Below are positions 1-10,421 of a DNA stretch of 64,000 nucleotides, piece after piece. The stretch is from Metellina segmentata. Lineage: Eukaryota > Arthropoda > Arachnida > Araneae > Tetragnathidae. The first letter of the stretch is position 1. Each line of letters opens with the position of its first letter. The translations under genes and the position numbers were made by a program. The notes under the pieces are model-generated. The model was not told where the DNA came from. It did not search any database and saw nothing but the letters and a program-made list of their open reading frames with translations. The stretch spans positions 117,646,557 to 117,710,556 of the forward strand of contig OX375879.1 in NCBI GenBank assembly GCA_947359465.1, given 5' to 3'.

Positions 1-440
1 GCAAGGGGAGGATGGAATTCCAGATATTCTTCTTCCACGGTACTTGGACACGTAAAAAGGGGAGCTTGGAAAATACTTTTAAAGAAATCCTTACTGTAAC
101 ACAATGAGATACCGGAATGTTTACTGAGCCTTTATAGCCAATGTTTTACGTGATGGTTTACACGGATGGTTCTCAGCCTATGAGTTTGAATGACGACATC
201 GTTTCGTTTTGTCTTCGGGGGTTCTTACGATGTCATACCTTTGATTACCTATTTCCATTCACCTTCTTTGCATTAATTTACACGCCAAGTAATAATTATT
301 CTACTCACTATTTATTGAAGATTGAGCATATTTACACAAATGTACAGAGACGTGATGTTTTAACAACGACACAAAGTTCTTATTCAAACATCTACAATTA
401 AAGCTTCGGTTTCCTAAGAAAGTGTAGCCGTTATCTAACA
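1..440. other. unannotated stretch, nothing recognised
   Basis: AT-rich sequence with no motif or repeat I recognise. The 86-codon open frame inside it has no family motif and no coding signature. Confidence 0.5.
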
Positions 441-1130
441 GCCGTGATACGTCATGATGCCGCGGACATAACTAGACGGCCGTCTAAACAAGAGTCCAGA
501 GGTGTCAACTTAGACGGACAGAATACGTTGGAGAATGGGCAACACAGACGGCTGTCGTGGTTTATTTTATTCGAGAAACAAAACAAATGTTTTTTTTTTA
601 TTCTCTAGTCCAAAGTTTCTAAGTTAGGGATCGTTAAAGATAGAGTGAAAATTTCAACAGATTTCAAATCAGAATCAATTTCTACGCCAGATCGCTATAA
701 AAAGCAGTTTTATTATTCAATTATTTACCATTTGATTATTTAATTATTTATTAAATAATTAATTATTTATTAAAAGAAAATCGCATTTAAGGTATTGATC
801 TGGTGTCAAATTTTCCGCAGATTTCAAATCCTTTGAAATTTTTATTCTGTGTTTAACGATCCGTTACAAAAACGAACTAATCAATGGCAGTCAAAAAGGC
901 TTGTTTGTTTTGCTCCTCTTCGCTCGAATCGTTTGGCGCAGGAAATGAAATCTTGCCGCTACAAGAGCTAAAACGTTCCCCAACTGTTTGAGACCGCTAT
1001 GACGACAGTCATGGAAATGGCGGTTCCGATCACTTTCGTTACGCTCACAAACAACGCTCTCAAGGAAACCAACACAATGTGTTAGAATAAACAACGTTTC
1101 AGTGACGTCACCCACCGCTAGTTCACGGCT
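440..1130. repeat. imperfect palindromic (foldback) element, family F, copy 1
   Basis: Core about 555-945. The left arm (ATTCGAGAAACAAAACAAA, then CGTTAAAGATAGAG near 632) is mirrored by a right arm with TTTGTTTTGCTCC near 905 and TTTAACGATCC near 852. The same arms recur at 38371-38815, so this is a dispersed element that folds back on itself. No protein is encoded. Superfamily not assigned; the ends are not sharp here. Confidence 0.6.
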
Positions 1131-1344
1131 ACGCTTTCTAATGAAACCGAAGCTTAAGTGTCATTCCCGCCAGTCCAGAAGGGGTCGTATAGTAGCAGCG
1201 CCACCAAGCTCGGCTCTAATTAGCCGAGCTACATATGAATTTTTCCACAAGTGGTATTTTGGGTCGAGATTAAGCCGTCGCGGTAGCGCAATTGGAAGAG
1301 TGATGTGTAAGTTTGGAGAGAAGGTGGCCAGCTCAGATGTTGAG

Positions 1345-1655
1345 AGGTGTTAGCCTCTAGATCGGAAGGTTCCTGGTTCGAATCCGGGTACGGGCATGGA
1401 TGTTTGTAAGCGTATGGTGTAGAGGCGGCTGGTGCACCTTAAATCTGTCGTGGCCGAAAGTCCTCACGTTGGGTTGGCGTGGAAGTTTGGAGAGTGGGGT
1501 GCCAGCTCAGGTGTTGCTTCGTCATCTGACCGTTGTTCAAAATTACGAGGTGTTGTCCTCGGATCTTTCCCTCAAGGGACTGATCCCGGACCGTCGTCAA
1601 TAGCCCGTTGTGTTGCTCTAGTACGACGTTAACTAAAATTACCATTACCATTACC
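1345..1655 (+). repeat. tRNA-headed SINE, type 1, slightly 5'-truncated, with TSD
   Basis: tRNA-like head with a canonical B box (GGTTCGAATCC near 1375), a body starting GGCTGGTGCACC, and an (ATTACC)n tail. It is flanked by a 10-bp direct repeat AGATGTTGAG at 1335-1344 and 1656-1665, the mark of target-primed retroposition. The A-box part of the head is missing. It sits in an older, decayed SINE whose head and body remnants lie at 1272-1334. Confidence 0.85.
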
Positions 1656-1665
1656 AGATGTTGAG

Positions 1666-1965
1666 CTCGTGTTATGGGTAGGTGTGTACCTTCATTAACG
1701 TCACACAGTAGCAACGCAACGTGCTATTGGCGACGGTCCGTGATCAATCTCTATGGGAAAGATCCAAAGACAACATCTGGTAATTGTGAACCACGGTCAG
1801 ATGACGAGATAACACCTGACCTGCACCCCACTCTCCAAACACCACACCAAGGCGAGGATATTTGGGACACGATAGATTTAACGTGCACCAACCTCCTTTG
1901 CACACGACGGCCTTTGGTTGGATCCGAACTTGGTAACCTTCCGGTTTCGAATGGGTTACCCTTTT
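1666..1965 (-). repeat. old SINE fragments, type 2 body, minus strand
   Basis: Reverse-strand match to the shared SINE body: GAACCACGGTCAGATGACGA, CACTCTCCAAAC, GATTTAACGTGCACCA, ending in a head remnant TTGGTTGGATCCGAACTTGG. Diverged and without visible target duplication. Confidence 0.7.
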
Positions 1966-2129
1966 AAGTCGGCTATATTTCTTTCTTTCTTTTAGCCCAT
2001 TTAGAAAAGTGTTTCATTTCTCATTTTCTGTGGTTAAGAAAAATAATTGAAAATTTTAATACTTCACTGTAATGTTGGTACCTTTTCCGTTGAATACAGC
2101 CCCTATTTGTCTTGCAATAGTCCCTTTGA

Positions 2130-2275
2130 AACTGGTATCTAGATAATACACTCAAAAACTAGTCTCTGGGTAGTAAACTCTAAAACTAGTCTTTAAGCAG
2201 TAAACTTTAAAACTAGTCTCTGGGTAGTAAACTCTAAAACTAGTCTCTAGGCAGTAAACTTTAAGACAAGTCTAT
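2130..2275. repeat. 27-bp tandem repeat with alternating unit variants
   Basis: About five to six units of 27 bp anchored on AACTAGTC (2157, 2184, 2211, 2238) with degraded units at 2130 and 2265. Units alternate between a GGGTAGTAAACTCTAAA form and a GCAGTAAACTTTAA form, giving a 54-bp higher-order period. Confidence 0.8.
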
Positions 2276-2304
2276 ACAACATTACGCACTCTGAAACAAC
2301 TCTA

Positions 2305-2950
2305 TCTATATATATAATTCTCTTACGTGGCACGCAAAAAAGACGTTATTTGTTATCGCGTTTTGGCAACATTGTACGATTGTTTGTTTACCACGAAGTG
2401 AATTTATAGCTTTTGAATTTATAGCGTTATCGGATGAAATTTTATTGAAAAAAAAAAAGACTTTTAGTCGAGCTGTTGCAGTTTAGAATTAGAAATCAAA
2501 GAAAGCGGAGGATCATTTCAGTGCCATTTAAAAAACGGTCCTTTTCAGGGCCAACAATTATAGTTCAACAAGACGCTTGCGTTACAATTTTCGACAACAA
2601 ACTCAATGAAAAAGTGTGGGTTACTCAAGAGTGCTGGAAATGTACACAAACAACATACTGGGTATTCAATTTCCAAAGCAGCGCTCACATTTCGACTCAA
2701 AATTTGCTCAAAGTTTTCATTTGAATTCTGATTCCAGGGTACTGTTTATATTTTCTGTAATACAGCAAATTTAGATTTGAAAAATATTTTTTTGGAGTAT
2801 CATATTTTGAAAACAATCCTTTCTGCTAGGACACATGTCTTCATTGATGCGAGCGAAGCGAGCATAGGTTCGCTCAGCGAACCAATGAGGATAGCAAAGC
2901 AATCGTCCGGGGGTTGGCGAGCTTTAGCGAGCAGGGGGCGGGCCCCCTAG
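2305..2950 (+). mobile_element. non-autonomous Helitron, family 1, copy 1
   Basis: Begins TCTATATATATAATTC after a host A and ends in a GC-rich hairpin (AGGGGGCGGGCCCCCT) running into CTAG, followed by a host T: the TC...CTAG structure and A|T target of Helitrons. Three more copies share both ends (8256-8913, 13993-14635, 24131-24585). The subterminal 3' part has short palindromes built on GCGAGCGAAGCGAGC. No Rep/helicase frame is present, so it depends on an autonomous partner elsewhere. Confidence 0.85.
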
Positions 2951-3019
2951 TATTTCAAATAAGTTTTAAAATTATCCCCTCAATAAAGAGCTTAAGATAA
3001 CAATGTAGTCCCATCCAGA

Positions 3020-3450
3020 TCGATATCCTGGTTGATAGCCCATTTGGAAGAGTACGGATTAGCAAACGAAGGGTGACGAGTTCGATACTGGATTCAACTA
3101 AAGACAGTCGTGTACGCGGGGCGCATTAAATCTGCCGTGGCCTCAAATGTCCTTATGTAGGCCTCATGTGGAAGTTGAGAGAGTTTGTTACGGGCTAAGA
3201 TGTTGACCTCGTCATCTGACCATGGTTCAAGATTTCGAGGCCTTGTCCTTAAACCTTTACCTCGGGTATGGTATGGTATTATATTTTAATTTGCGTCACA
3301 CTGGAGCGGATTGTTGACGACGGTTCGGAAACAAACTCGAATGGAAAGATTCGAGGACAACACCACGTTCTTTGCCTCGGGATTGATACCAGACCGTCAC
3401 CAATAGCCCATTGTACTGCTCCAGTAGAACGTTTACAGCCCATTACTTTC
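3020..3450. repeat. cluster of nested or rearranged SINE pieces
   Basis: A type 2 head and body on the plus strand (3035-3265), then a minus-strand tail piece (about 3278-3365: TTTGCGTCACACTGGAGC, ATTCGAGGACAACACC), then a plus-strand tail (about 3375-3440: CGGGATTGATACCAGACCGT). The order suggests one copy inserted in another in opposite orientation; no clean target duplication was found. Confidence 0.6.
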
Positions 3451-3519
3451 TGGAAAGCTTAATATTGTAGGTAGTGTTTCTCTGATTACACTGTGTCGGC
3501 GACTTAAGTATTCTAGGTA

Positions 3520-3735
3520 GATAGGTATTCTAATTAACGTCGCACTGCATTAACACAACGGGCTATTCGTGACGCTCCAAATAGGTAGGTAGGTATTTTA
3601 GTTTACGTCACACTGGAGTACCATAAAGGGCGATTGGTGACGTTCCGAGATCAACCCCCGAAGGGAAATATTTGATGACAACACCTCGTGCTTTTGAACC
3701 ACGGTCAGATGACAAGAAGATTAGTCTCGAAAAAA
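3520..3735 (-). repeat. two SINE tail/body fragments, minus strand
   Basis: TTAACGTCGCACTGCATTAA plus GTTTACGTCACACTGGAG and GAACCACGGTCAGATGAC are reverse-strand SINE body and tail. (GGTA)n runs between them are the tail microsatellite of the type 2 SINE. Confidence 0.65.
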
Positions 3736-4109
3736 TTCGAGTGAGTCGAGGAGCGGACTTTTCCTGACCATATTTAGAATGCCTTACTTTACTTTCGTTT
3801 TGTCATATGGGAATTAAAAGAAAGATCCCTTACAGACAGAAGGCAAAAAGGAACAGACACACACACACACACACAATCGGTAAAGAAGAAAAAGTATACA
3901 ATTTCACAAACATCTAAAAGTTGATGACTAGAACATCCTTTAAGACAGTTTGATTTCAATACTGCTAAAACTACTTTAAGTCACCCTTCCCACACTCAAA
4001 ATATAATTGAGAATCCAGGATTTTCTACTACAACCATACACAGAAAAAAAAACTGTTAATATATCTCACATTTCATCCTGTTTTAATTAAAATATTTTTT
4101 CTCGTATGT
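3736..4109. other. unannotated stretch with a short (AC)n microsatellite
   Basis: Contains (AC)n at about 3856-3875. Otherwise AT-rich with nothing recognised. Confidence 0.5.
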
Positions 4110-4202
4110 TAACGGGATGTAGCCCAGTCGGTAGAATCGCGATTTAGAAACACAAGATCCCGGACAGTCGCCAGTAACCAGTTGTGTTTCTTCAGTGCAA
4201 CG

Positions 4203-4532
4203 GCCGACCAACCGGTATAGTGGTTAAGGTGTTAGCCTCTAGATCGGAAGGTTCCTGGTTCGAATCCGGGTTCGGGCATGGATGTTTGTAAACGTATGGT
4301 GTAGAGGCGGCTGGTGCACCTTAAATCTGTCGTGGCCGAAAGTCCTCACGTTGGGTTGGCGTGGAAGTTTGGAGAGTGGGGTGCCAGCTCAGGTGTTGCT
4401 TCGTCATCTGACCGTGGTTCAAAATTACGAGGTGTTGTCCTCGATCTTTCTCTTAAGAGACTGATCCCGGACCGTCGTCAATAGCCCGTTGTGTTGCTCT
4501 AGTACGACGTTAACTAAAATTACCATTACCAT
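4203..4532 (+). repeat. full-length tRNA-headed SINE, type 1, with TSD
   Basis: Complete 330-bp copy: head GCCGACCAACCGGTATAGTG (A box TAGTGGTTAAGG), B box GGTTCGAATCC, body and CATTACC tail. A 13-bp direct repeat CTTCAGTGCAACG flanks it at 4190-4202 and 4533-4545. The target is the tail of an older SINE (4110-4189 continuing after 4545), so this is a SINE-in-SINE insertion. A good reference copy for the subfamily. Confidence 0.92.
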
Positions 4533-4589
4533 CTTCAGTGCAACGTAAATTGACTTCCTACCTCTATTAGATGGGAACTCAAACGTTTC

Positions 4590-4910
4590 AAAAACCAGCA
4601 TATTTGGATAACAGTGAACCGGAGGATTGCGAGTTCGAATCCAACAAACACCGACGTGTACAAAGAGGGCTGGTGCACGTCAAATCTCGTGGCCTCAAAT
4701 ATCCTCACGTTGGCATGGTGTGGGAGTTTCGTGAGTATGGTGCCAGCTCAGGTGTTGCCTAGTCATTTAACTGTGGTTGAAAATTACGCGGTGTTGTCCT
4801 CGAATCTTTACCTTGGAGGATTGATCCCAGACCGTATTCAATGGCTTGTTGTGTAGATCTCTCTCTCTCTCTCTCTCTAGTACGACCATTAGTAAAAATA
4901 CCACAAAATA
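4590..4910 (+). repeat. SINE type 2 with an internal (CT)n run
   Basis: Type 2 head (GCGAGTTCGAATCCAACAAA near 4628) followed by the shared body (GGGCTGGTGCACGTCAAATC, CCAGCTCAGGTGTTG, GTGTTGTCCTCGAATC). A (CT)n microsatellite at 4857-4878 interrupts the tail. Moderately diverged. Confidence 0.75.
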
Positions 4911-5099
4911 CCTTGTATAAGAGTGAAACCTGTTCTCTGATATACAGTAGACTATAGCAGGTAATTGCAAAGTCCTGCAATACGATTGATTGGTCTTAGA
5001 ATTGATCAAACACAATAAGTGATTTGGTATATAAGAACGACCTGACAAAATTACTGGGTGGCAAATTTGGGACTACAATAGCACAAATCTACTCCTATA

Positions 5100-5850
5100 C
5101 TAGATAGCCAAAATTTCTGAAAGCAATCTAAGAATCCCCTGAATTCCTTGCCACAAACAAAACTTTCAAGCTATATTCCACTCTATCAGTTTGGGCTTCA
5201 TCGGAGCTTATATTAGACTTTTTCCAGTATTTTTCTTTCCAGGAAGAACTCCATCTTTCCGAAAACAAAAGCCAAAGCCCCAAAGGCATTCGGTTTCCCC
5301 TCAGAGTGGGCAATCCTTTTCTCTACAACCCCAAAAGTTCCCATTTCTGGGAGACCAATCGATATTTTCCGTTTTTTCTTTTACTGCGAGCACTTGGAAT
5401 TTCCATCTCTGATGCGGATATGGGAGGAAACTTCGTTTCCCCAAATATGTCTGGGGTCAAAGGCGTATTTGCGGTTCTTCCGAAAGGTGGTAGAGAAATA
5501 GACGTCTGTTTGCCCCAGCGGAGGCAATTCGAAAATTCTCGACGACTCGACACAACTTCCCTCGTTTGAATTTTCGAGGGCTTTTATCAGGAAGTGGTGG
5601 GTGAGTTTCTCACATCATCACCCCCGGAAGGAAATGCGTCCCTTTCATCTCTGTCGACTTGCGAGGAAATCGGGTTGACAGACGAGGTGAGATTCAAGGG
5701 AGACGAGATTTTATTGCAGATACGCACTTTCTGCAATATGGAATAGGAAAGTGCTTAGCCTCTTGGGTCGTGCAAGCTTTCTTTGACGGTGTGCAGCGTA
5801 TGGTCTTCATCCGTATCGTCGTTGACGAACTGTCATTGAATACATTTATG
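5100..5850. other. non-repetitive, relatively GC-rich island
   Basis: No match to any repeat family in the window. Several overlapping frames of 60-120 codons are open on both strands between 5128 and 6027, but none shows a family motif, and the longest (5659-6027) runs into the Helitron-like repeat that starts at 5855. It could be an unrecognised exon, a conserved non-coding element or an old unique insertion. Confidence 0.4.
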
Positions 5851-5854
5851 TTTA

Positions 5855-6602
5855 TTAGCCACTGCGTGATCAGCACAGCGTTGCCCGTGACAGTTCTGGT
5901 CGTGGGATCAGGTGTGACCACTGCTCGCCAAACCCCGGTGATTGCTACGCATTCCCATTTGGTTTGCTTCCTGTGCCAGCACTACATGAAATGCAGTGAT
6001 GACGTCGAAGTGGCTGGTAATAAATAAATACCAATATAAATAAATTAAAAAATATTTTACATTCAAAATTTAAAAATCGGATTGGCCACATTAAGGCCCG
6101 GTGCACACATCTGGTTTTTCAACGTGCGGCGTCGCTGCGGAATCGAAGCCAAAGTATGCACACGTAACCGTGAAATGACATTATCATTTCGCGCCATTTG
6201 CGATACATATTCTATCGAAAAAAAAAAGCGTTTATTTCGCTTCCTTGGTGTAAAAAAAAATATATTTGTAACAAAATAGACATTACTGTATACATCCATT
6301 TTTTAACTATCATTTATATTCCATTTATATATGAGTTCCAAGGTCAAAATAAGTGCAAAATCCTTTTATTTTCTCAATCGAGGAAGTTATGACGTCACAA
6401 TCCCATAAAGATGAAAAGAGGATAAAACACTTATAAATTAATTAAAAAATGTTCTAGATTAAATTTTAAAATTCGGGCTGGACACAAAAATTTGGACCAC
6501 CTGTGTGCTCAATTTCACTATCGTAAATACCATAGATTGGTCAGGACACTGCTTACATACAAACTCGACAGAGAGAAACACTTCGTTTTATAATAGTAGA
6601 GA
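5855..6602 (-). mobile_element. Helitron-like non-autonomous element, family 2, copy 1
   Basis: Read on the minus strand it starts TCTCTACTATTATAAAACG after an A and ends near AACGCTGTGCTGATCACG plus a CTAG-like end (here CTAA). Two more copies share both ends (19075-19835, 51675-52207). Position 6053 onward and 6440 onward contain two versions of the same segment (ATTTAAAAATCGG / TTTTAAAATTCGGG), so the middle is duplicated around a segment starting TTAAGGCCCGGTGCACAC. No protein encoded. Confidence 0.6.
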
Positions 6603-6624
6603 TTAGTGTCATTTAATGTTACCG

Positions 6625-6757
6625 GCGTGGAGGCCGTTTGGAAGAGTATAAGTTTAAAACACTTGAGGGTTGCGAGTTCGATTCCAAACAAAGACCACCG
6701 TGTACAAAGGGGCTGGTGCAAATACATCTGTCGTGGTCTCCAGTGGTCTCACTTTGG
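6625..6757 (+). repeat. SINE type 2, 5' half, split by a later SINE
   Basis: Head GGAGGCCGTTTGGAAGAG and GCGAGTTCGATTCCAAACAA with the start of the body; the other half resumes at about 7080-7160 (GTCGGCGTGGTATAGAAGC, TCAGGTGTGACCTCGTCAC). The break coincides with the type 1 SINE at 6758-7078. Confidence 0.7.
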
Positions 6758-7078
6758 TAATTGGTAATTTTTAGTTAACGTCGTACTAGAGCAGCACAAC
6801 GGGCTATTGACGACGGTCCGGGATCAGTCCCTTAATCCGAGGACAACACCTCGTAATTTTGAATGGCGGTCAGATGACGAAGCAACACCTGAGTTGGCAC
6901 CCCACCCTCCAAACTTCCACACCAACCCAACGTGAGGACTTTCGGCCACGACAGATTTAAGGTGCACCAGCCGCCTCTACACCATACGTTTGCAAACATA
7001 CATGCCCGGACCCGGATTCGAACCAGGAACCTTCCGATCTAGAGGCTAACACCTTAACCACTATACCGGTTGGTCGGC
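6758..7078 (-). repeat. near full-length SINE type 1, minus strand
   Basis: Runs from tail (GGTAATTTTTAGTTAACGTC) to head (CTATACCGGTTGGTCGGC) on the reverse strand and closely matches the copy at 4203-4532. It interrupts an older type 2 SINE. The flanks (CTCACTTTGG / CACACGTCGG) could be a decayed target duplication, but I do not claim it. Confidence 0.85.
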
Positions 7079-7164
7079 ACACGTCGGCGTGGTATAGAAG
7101 CTCGAAGAATGGGATGCGAGTTCAGGTGTGACCTCGTCACCTAACTATGGTTCAAATTAACGGT

Positions 7165-7474
7165 ATTTTTGGTATTATTTTAAATTAACGTCGTACTAGA
7201 GCAACACAAAGGGCTATTGAAGACAGTTGGGGATCAATTCCAAAGGGAAAGATCCGAGGATAATACCTCGTCATTTTGAACCACGGTCAGATGACGAAAC
7301 AACATCTGAGCTGGCACCCCACTCTCTAAAGTTCCACAGCAACCCAACGTGAAGACTTTCGGCCACGAGATTTAAGGTGCAGCAGCTGCCTCTACACTAT
7401 ACTCTTACAAACATCCATGCACACCCGGATTCGAACCAGGAAACTTCCAATCTAGAGGCTAACGCCTTAACTTG
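7165..7474 (-). repeat. SINE type 1, diverged, minus strand
   Basis: Tail TTAACGTCGTACTAGAGC, body CACGGTCAGATGACGAAAC, head CCCGGATTCGAACCAGGAAA and CTAGAGGCTAACGCC. More diverged than 6758-7078. It abuts the next SINE head-to-head. Confidence 0.8.
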
Positions 7475-7785
7475 GTAGTTAAGGCGTTAGCGAACGGTTG
7501 GTAGACATGGTTGCGGTTTCGAATCCAACCCCAAACCACCGTGTACATAGGGGGCTGGTGCACAATAAATCTGTCGTGGTCTCCAATGGCCTAACGTTGG
7601 CGTGGCAAGGAAGCTCGAAAAGGTGAGGGTGCAAGCTCAGGTCTGACCTCGTCATCTGAGTATGGTTCAAAATAACGTGGTATTGTCGTCGAATTATTCC
7701 CTTCGGGTTTGTTTCAGAACCGTTGCCAAAAGTTCGTTGTGGTGCTCTAGAGCGGCGTTAATTAAAATATCTACCTAGCTACACG
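7475..7785 (+). repeat. SINE type 2, diverged
   Basis: Head with GGTTTCGAATCCAACC, then GGGGCTGGTGCACAATAAAT, CTCAGGTCTGACCTCGTC and tail GGCGTTAATTAAAATATC. Forms an inverted pair with the SINE immediately upstream. Confidence 0.75.
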
Positions 7786-7789
7786 CTCG

Positions 7790-8147
7790 GGCTAATTAGT
7801 AGAGGGAAGGAACATGTGCTATCTATTGATCCTAATAGTGGTTTCGTAGAGTTGTCCCCTCCATCATGATCCGATTCAGATTTGTGAATGCCTAGATACC
7901 AGGAATGTTAGTCCTTCAAGTGACATTTTGCTGAAAAAAGGTTTTTTGAAGCAACACTTTTAATGAGTGAAGATCTCTTACCATATCACTGTTCTGGAAG
8001 AGCAAGTGCAAGATATGGATATTTTGAGTTAGATGTTTCACACTTGTCTTCGAAATGATTCCTTCAAGGACAGAATTGGACTAACCCTCAGCACCGCAAG
8101 AACCAGCATCGTGTTATTGATCTAATTTCACCTGTTTCATTGTTCTA
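7790..8147. other. unannotated stretch left of the Tc1 composite
   Basis: No motif or repeat recognised before the TA at 8146-8147 that borders the inverted end at 8148. Confidence 0.5.
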
Positions 8148-8255
8148 CAGAGTCTGTTCGGACATTTTTTGAGCAATTTAAATGAACTGAAGATAAATTT
8201 TTTGCATGAAATTTTGATTTTATAAATGCTCTGTTTGATAGCTCTTTTTGTTATA

Positions 8256-8913
8256 CTAGGGGGCACGCCCCCTGCTCGCTAACGCTCTTCAACCCCCGGA
8301 CGATTACTTTGCAATCCTCATCGGTTCGCTGCGCGAACCTTGCTCGCTTCGCTCGCATCAATAAAGACATTGCTTACAAAATTTGATATTCCAAAAAATA
8401 TTTTTCAAACATCAATTTGTTGTCCTACAGAAAAATTATACAGTACCTCTGGAATCAGAACTCGAATAATTTAGAATTCAAATGAAAACTTTGAGAAAAT
8501 TTTGACTCGAAATGTGAGCACTCCTTTGGAAATCGAATACCCAGCATGACTAATATTAATTTGTTTTCTTTTCAATTTTATCCGATAACGCTATATCACG
8601 TTGGGTTGGCGTGGAAGTTTGGAGAGTGGGGTGCCAGTTCAGGTGTTGCTTCGTCATCTGACCGTGGTTCAAAATTACGAGGTGTTGTCCTCGGACCTTT
8701 CCCTTAAGGGACTGATCCCGGACCGTCGTCAATAGCCCGTTGTGTTGCTCTAGTACGACGTTAACTAAAATTACCATTACCATTACCGATAACGCTATAA
8801 ATTCAATTGAATCACTAGGTTTCGTGGTAAACAAACCATCCTACAGTGTTGCCAAAAGGCGATAACAAATAACATCTTTTTTGCGTGCCACGTAAGAGAA
8901 TTATATATATAGA
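8256..8913 (-). mobile_element. non-autonomous Helitron, family 1, copy 2 (minus), carrying a SINE
   Basis: On the minus strand it starts TCTATATATATAATTC (8913 leftwards, host A) and ends with the GGGGGCGTGCCCCC-type hairpin into CTAG at 8256-8259 (host T). Interrupted by a 5'-truncated SINE at 8595-8785. Confidence 0.85.
8595..8785 (+). repeat. 5'-truncated SINE type 1 with 13-bp TSD, inside a Helitron
   Basis: Only the body and tail are present (from ATCACGTTGGGTTGGCGTGG to the CATTACC tail). The Helitron sequence CCGATAACGCTAT occurs on both sides (8582-8594 and 8786-8798): a textbook target duplication. It orders the events: Helitron first, SINE later. Confidence 0.93.
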
Positions 8914-9059
8914 TACTCTATAACAAAAAAAAATCCACGCACTAAGAAGGAGTTTTCCGATTGCGATAAAAATGGGTGGATGTAAAGAACATACATAGAA
9001 TAACAAACGATTAAAATTTCAGAACAATTGAATGATTTATTTCATAGTTGGTCCGTAAT

Positions 9060-10390
9060 AGAGGGAGGAAGTCAATAAGGGGTTGGTCCACACCTCAGGC
9101 CTGCTTGCGTCACCCGGTGTGTCATAGACTGAAAAAGTTCCCGATTGGTATCTTGTGGAATTTCTCATAAAATTGTCTCCAACTGTCGGGTTAAAGTGTC
9201 AACATTCCGGGATGATTGCAATCGCCTTTCCCGTCTCAAAGGTGCTGTATGGGAGAGAGATCAGAACTAGTCGGCCAAGGAAGTGTTGAGAAAGTTTGAA
9301 GACAATTCATAGCAACATGCGCCTTGTGCGGCTTGACATTATCTTGTTGAAAAGTAAGTCCAGGTTGTCACAAAACGAACGGTAACATAACCGGTGGTAG
9401 ACTATCGTCTACGTACTAGGGATGCGACATCGATGTCGATGTTTTCAGAACATCGATGTTTTAAAAAAAACATCGATGTATTGGAGTCGATGTTTTTGTA
9501 ACATCGATGTTTATTTTTCCCGATGTTTTTACGTTATCGATGTTTTATTTTTAAATGAAAAAAGTATCGTTATAAAAATTTTAAAATTAACAAAGTAGCA
9601 TAATTTTTATAATCAGCAAATTGAACATACTTATAGACCAAAGTGGCCAAGAGTGAAGGGCCTGAAAAGTAGGAATGCGACATCGATATCGATATTTTCA
9701 AAACATTGATGTTTTATAAAAACATAGATGTATTGGAGCCGATGTCGCATCACTAGTTAAACTAGCTAAACCATGGAAAGAAATTTGGAAAAAAAGTTTA
9801 AATACACTGAATTTTAGAAACATCGATGGTTTTGGTGCGATGTATGTATTATCAACATCGATGTTTTAATTTTAAACAGTGAAGTTTTAATTTTGAACAT
9901 CGAAGTTTCAAAACATCGATGTTTTGCTGTCGATGTTGCATGACTCGTTGCTAAACCAGTTTTAAGAAATGGGGGGAAAGTTTCAATAGACTGAATTTTA
10001 AAAACATCGATGTTTAAAAACATCGATATTTTTGGGTCGATGTATTATCAACATTGATGTTTTGCTGTCGATGTCGCATCCCTACTACGTACCGCTGTGC
10101 TGTAAATGCGCCAGAAATGACTACCAAAGGGGTACGGCTATCAAGAGATGGCACCCCAGACCATAACGCCCTGTTGTGGGCATGTGTGACGTGCGATAGG
10201 AAAGGCAGGATCACCACGCTGTCCTGGACGTCTCCAGAAACGTCTGTGGTTGTTGTCAGGACACAGTAGGAAACGGGACTCGTCACTAGAGGTTATACGT
10301 CCCCAGTCAGTGCCGTTTCAAGTGGACCGAGCTCGGCACCACTGTAATTCTGCACTTTCTTGGTGTGTCGATTTTTTTGTTTTAGAGTGT
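9060..10390 (-). pseudogene. Tc1-family transposase, C-terminal two thirds, decayed and split
   Basis: Reading leftwards from about 10390 the conceptual protein shows THQESAELQWCRARS, SSDESRFLLC (first visible acidic catalytic region), a VVWGA-type stretch, DSRTPLVVISG and TAQRYV. It is then interrupted by the MITE at 9417-10084 and resumes in phase with the target duplication as DDSLPPVMLPFVL, then FQQDNVKPHKAHVAMNCLQ (second catalytic D), SSDLSPIQHL (third catalytic position, normally SPDLSPIEH) and RCGPTPY near 9083. These are Tc1/mariner DDE landmarks in the right order. Stops and frameshifts occur throughout and the N-terminal DNA-binding half is missing, so it is dead. The TTAA MITE starts just upstream and may have separated or replaced the 5' part. 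Confidence 0.85.
9417..10084. mobile_element. hAT-type foldback MITE built of CATCGATGTTTT motifs, copy 1
   Basis: Starts TAGGGATGCGACATCGATGT and ends with the inverse (CGATGTCGCATCCCTA). Flanked by a perfect 8-bp duplication CTACGTAC at 9409-9416 and 10085-10092, as hAT elements make. The interior is dominated by the self-complementary CATCGATG followed by T-runs, so single strands can fold at many places. No transposase. Second copy at 45341-46208. Confidence 0.88.
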
Positions 10391-10421
10391 ATATCTTTCT
10401 ACATGATTTCCATGATATTAA

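Noticed and set aside
2476..2724. 82-codon frame in Helitron copy 1 as a Helitron protein
   Set aside because: No Rep or helicase motif, and not preserved in the other copies.
6758..7078. Target duplication for the type 1 SINE at this position
   Set aside because: The best flank match (CTCACTTTGG / CACACGTCGG) has too many differences to be claimed.
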